Positions 62,364 through 64,000 of a stretch of DNA of 64,000 nucleotides are shown piece after piece (position 1 is the stretch's first letter; each line of letters starts with the position of its first letter). Source of the stretch: Branchiostoma floridae (lineage: Eukaryota > Chordata > Leptocardii > Amphioxiformes > Branchiostomatidae). The position numbers were made by a program, and so were the translations under genes. Below the pieces are notes generated by a model. That model did not search any database. It saw nothing but the letters and a program-made list of their open reading frames with translations, and was not told where the DNA came from. Where the stretch lies: NCBI RefSeq assembly GCF_000003815.2, contig NC_049982.1, positions 20,894,705 through 20,958,704 of the forward strand, in the 5' to 3' direction.

Positions 62364-62860
62364 CTTGGCTTGCCTCAGATCAAATTCTCCAGGGCAGAGG
62401 TATCCATTTCAAGGCGCATAAAAAACGCACATCCATTTCTAGCGATAAGCTGACTTTTTGTAAGACAAACTGTTATAGAATGCGTTCGCGAATGCACTCG
62501 AAAATTCGAAAAAATTGTGAAGAATCGAACATGAGATCGAAAGGAAACTGCTACATTGAAAGCAACTGCTCATTACCCACCGAAAAGCCTCGCCAATCGG
62601 AATATCCATGTACGCCAAATGCCAGCTTTTTGTAAAAGTACTTGTTTTTATTAAAAGGGCAAATAAACATTTAAAAAAATGTCTTGTTTCGGCAAGCTTT
62701 GGATTTAGGATCGATTTTGCTTTGAACGCAATTCGTAAAAAATGTAGAGAAAAAAGTCGGAGTTAACGGTACGTTACGTCAGATACCATTAACAACATGT
62801 GATGCCAAGGAACGATTGATTGACCATTAACAGGTGAAAATCGCAATGTGAAAAATGGCC

Positions 62861-62874
62861 GTTGCCATGGCAAC
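62861..62874. promoter_or_regulatory. Perfect GTTGCCATGGCAAC palindrome, right arm of transposon
   Basis: The same 14-bp palindrome as in the left arm, about 500 bp upstream of the transposase start codon and 707 bp from the right terminus. It could be a promoter element of the transposase gene or a subterminal protein-binding site. Confidence 0.45.
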
Positions 62875-63581
62875 CGGTGAACACCACTTTACCACAAACT
62901 TAACCATTTTTGTATGTATGGACCAATGCCCTACTACCACCCCAAATGTTGAGAAAAAACAACATTTTGACTCGGCCACGTGGATTGTTTTATAGAGAGT
63001 CTCTTGAATTACCCATGATGCATTGCGATATTCGCAGCAATTTATTAAAAATGTCCGTTGGGTGTAATCATTGAAATACCCGTAACTCCTGATAGAATTG
63101 ACGAATTTTGTTGCTTTAAAGCCCAAAATGCAGATTAAGACATGGCAAATCAAGAAAACGTATCAAACAAGGCCCCATAGGCAAGCCAAATAAATGACTG
63201 GTTTTGGAAAGTAAACAATGTCATTTTTACTCAAAAATTACCCCCAAAATTAGCCTTTGAAGACTCATAACTTCCTCAAGATACTAAATACTGACAAAAA
63301 ACTTACTATTTTGTAATATTTGGGGTGTTTTTCACCTATCAACCAATTTTCAATGAAAATTATTGATCTTTTACATATTTCTCCCGTCCTTTTCAATAAA
63401 TGACCAAACGGCCAGGTCAATTTGGATGACGTCACTTGGTCACGTGATTACAGTAAGAAAGCTGTGCATGACAACTGGTTATCATAGCTTGAAATAAACT
63501 TTGGACACTGCTAATACAAAAAATCCATGATAGCACTTGTCCCTTTCGGTGGTACCAAAAACCCCTCTGGCCCATGGACTA

Positions 63582-63618
63582 GTAGCCACGCCACAGCAGA
63601 AAAACAACACCGAGACAT
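63582..63618 (-). pseudogene. SOD-repeat gene first exon, 5' fragment with start codon
   Basis: The ATG at 63616-63618 opens a hydrophobic leader. With the short fragment at 55233 it encodes MSRCCFSAVAWLLVG, which runs on in the next exon as LTVCGGG: a good signal peptide with a likely cut near the Cys/Gly stretch. The two fragments add up to 43 nt when one GTA copy is counted, giving phase 1. As it stands, translation from this ATG enters the transposon's terminal repeat and meets TAG after about 20 codons, so this allele should not make the secreted protein from this start. Confidence 0.78.
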
Positions 63619-64000
63619 ATTTGCGTCTGGTTTTGAATATTCAGCTCCGGTGGAAACGCTGCTGCCGCTGACCTAAAGTTTGTTACTGTGGGAGCCCCGT
63701 CAGTACGTCAGTAAGTCATCTGACTTCGGAACTTTCTGACTTCTTCAGTCTGTGTTTACTTAAAACAAATGGTATCGTCCGGGATCGGGAGTTTTTTACT
63801 AGGCAATTTATGGAACAAAATTCGGATTTCTACCATAACCAATACAAGACATATAGATTGTCTTTTCAGTTTATTTTACGTTCTTGAAATTAGCAGTTTA
63901 TTAAACCTTTTGTGATTAAAAAGGTTATGATATAGCTACTTTTGTTTGCTAACCCCTCTTTCTTTTATATGGCACAGTCTGCCACCCTGAGTGGATCCGC
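63619..64000. other. 5' flank of the SOD-repeat gene
   Basis: This lies directly upstream (minus strand) of the SOD-repeat start codon and should contain its 5' UTR and promoter. No core promoter element was assigned and no other gene is visible. Confidence 0.45.

Larger units (their letters stand above)
55242..63581 (-). mobile_element. Academ-like DNA transposon, apparently intact, 8.34 kb
   Basis: The terminal inverted repeats begin with a perfect TAGTCCATGGGCCAG at each end. They continue as diverged inverted similarity for several hundred bp (GGTACCA, AAGGGACAA, TGATAACC, ATCACGTGA, TGACGTCA). GTA flanks both ends (55239-55241 and 63582-63584), a 3-bp target duplication. The interior carries one two-exon transposase gene on the minus strand with no stop or frameshift. 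The terminal repeats, 3-bp duplication, Cys-rich N-terminus and XPG-like nuclease motif fit the Academ superfamily (AcademX type). That class call is from memory of the family and is the least certain part; the boundaries are well supported because removing the element restores a host exon. Confidence 0.8.

Noticed and set aside
62318-62635. 105-codon plus-strand frame at the right end of the transposon
   Set aside because: It is antisense to the transposase first exon, whose start, donor and phase fit the large exon exactly.

Overview
The window is animal nuclear DNA: intron-rich genes with GT-AG junctions, an intron-containing tRNA-Tyr, long AT-rich introns and many small DNA transposons. 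Gene content (P5C synthase, SPEF1, a copper-only SOD-repeat protein, an MRH-repeat protein) and repeat style suggest an invertebrate deuterostome, most likely a lancelet (Branchiostoma). That assignment is inference. All exon models were built by hand from splice sites, reading phase and family recognition, with no transcript evidence.

Layout, left to right. 211-4552 (-): 5' part of a secreted protein with tandem mannose-6-phosphate-receptor-homology (MRH) domains, running off the left edge. 6429-7396 (+): two unrecognised ORFs. 8863-10979 (+): 5'-truncated non-LTR retrotransposon with one nonsense codon. 11729-11816 (-): tRNA-Tyr(GTA) with a 15-nt intron. 14097-14636: foldback MITE with TTA target duplication. 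16837-23708 (-): complete seven-exon SPEF1 gene (283 aa). 24315-25091 (-): Ulp1/C48-protease-like ORF whose apparent catalytic His and Cys are replaced. 26944-36853 (+): complete ALDH18A1/P5CS gene (823 aa) with a duplicated internal exon. 40837-50145 (-), with a first coding exon at 55233-63618: a predicted secreted, GPI-anchored Cu-only SOD-repeat protein (1025 aa before disruption). 55242-63581: an 8.34-kb Academ-like DNA transposon with an intact two-exon transposase, lying inside that first coding exon.

Two observations stand out. First, ALDH18A1 has two adjacent homologous phase 0-0 exons (30091-30186 and 30252-30356) separated by a 65-nt intron. Both encode the same helix of the glutamate-5-kinase domain, and most shared codons differ only synonymously. 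This is the architecture of mutually exclusive splicing and predicts two P5CS isoforms. Second, the transposon split the signal-peptide exon of the SOD-repeat gene. Taking out the element and one copy of its GTA duplication leaves a 43-nt exon with a start codon, a strong donor and the phase the next exon needs. This fixes the element's ends and indicates a disrupted allele.

The genes do not form a pathway. SPEF1 is ciliary, P5CS is mitochondrial proline/ornithine synthesis, and the SOD-repeat and MRH proteins are secretory-route proteins. Introns and intergenic DNA carry several foldback elements with clear target duplications (9 bp twice, TTA, 6 bp), a near-exact 241-bp tandem duplication and simple repeats.
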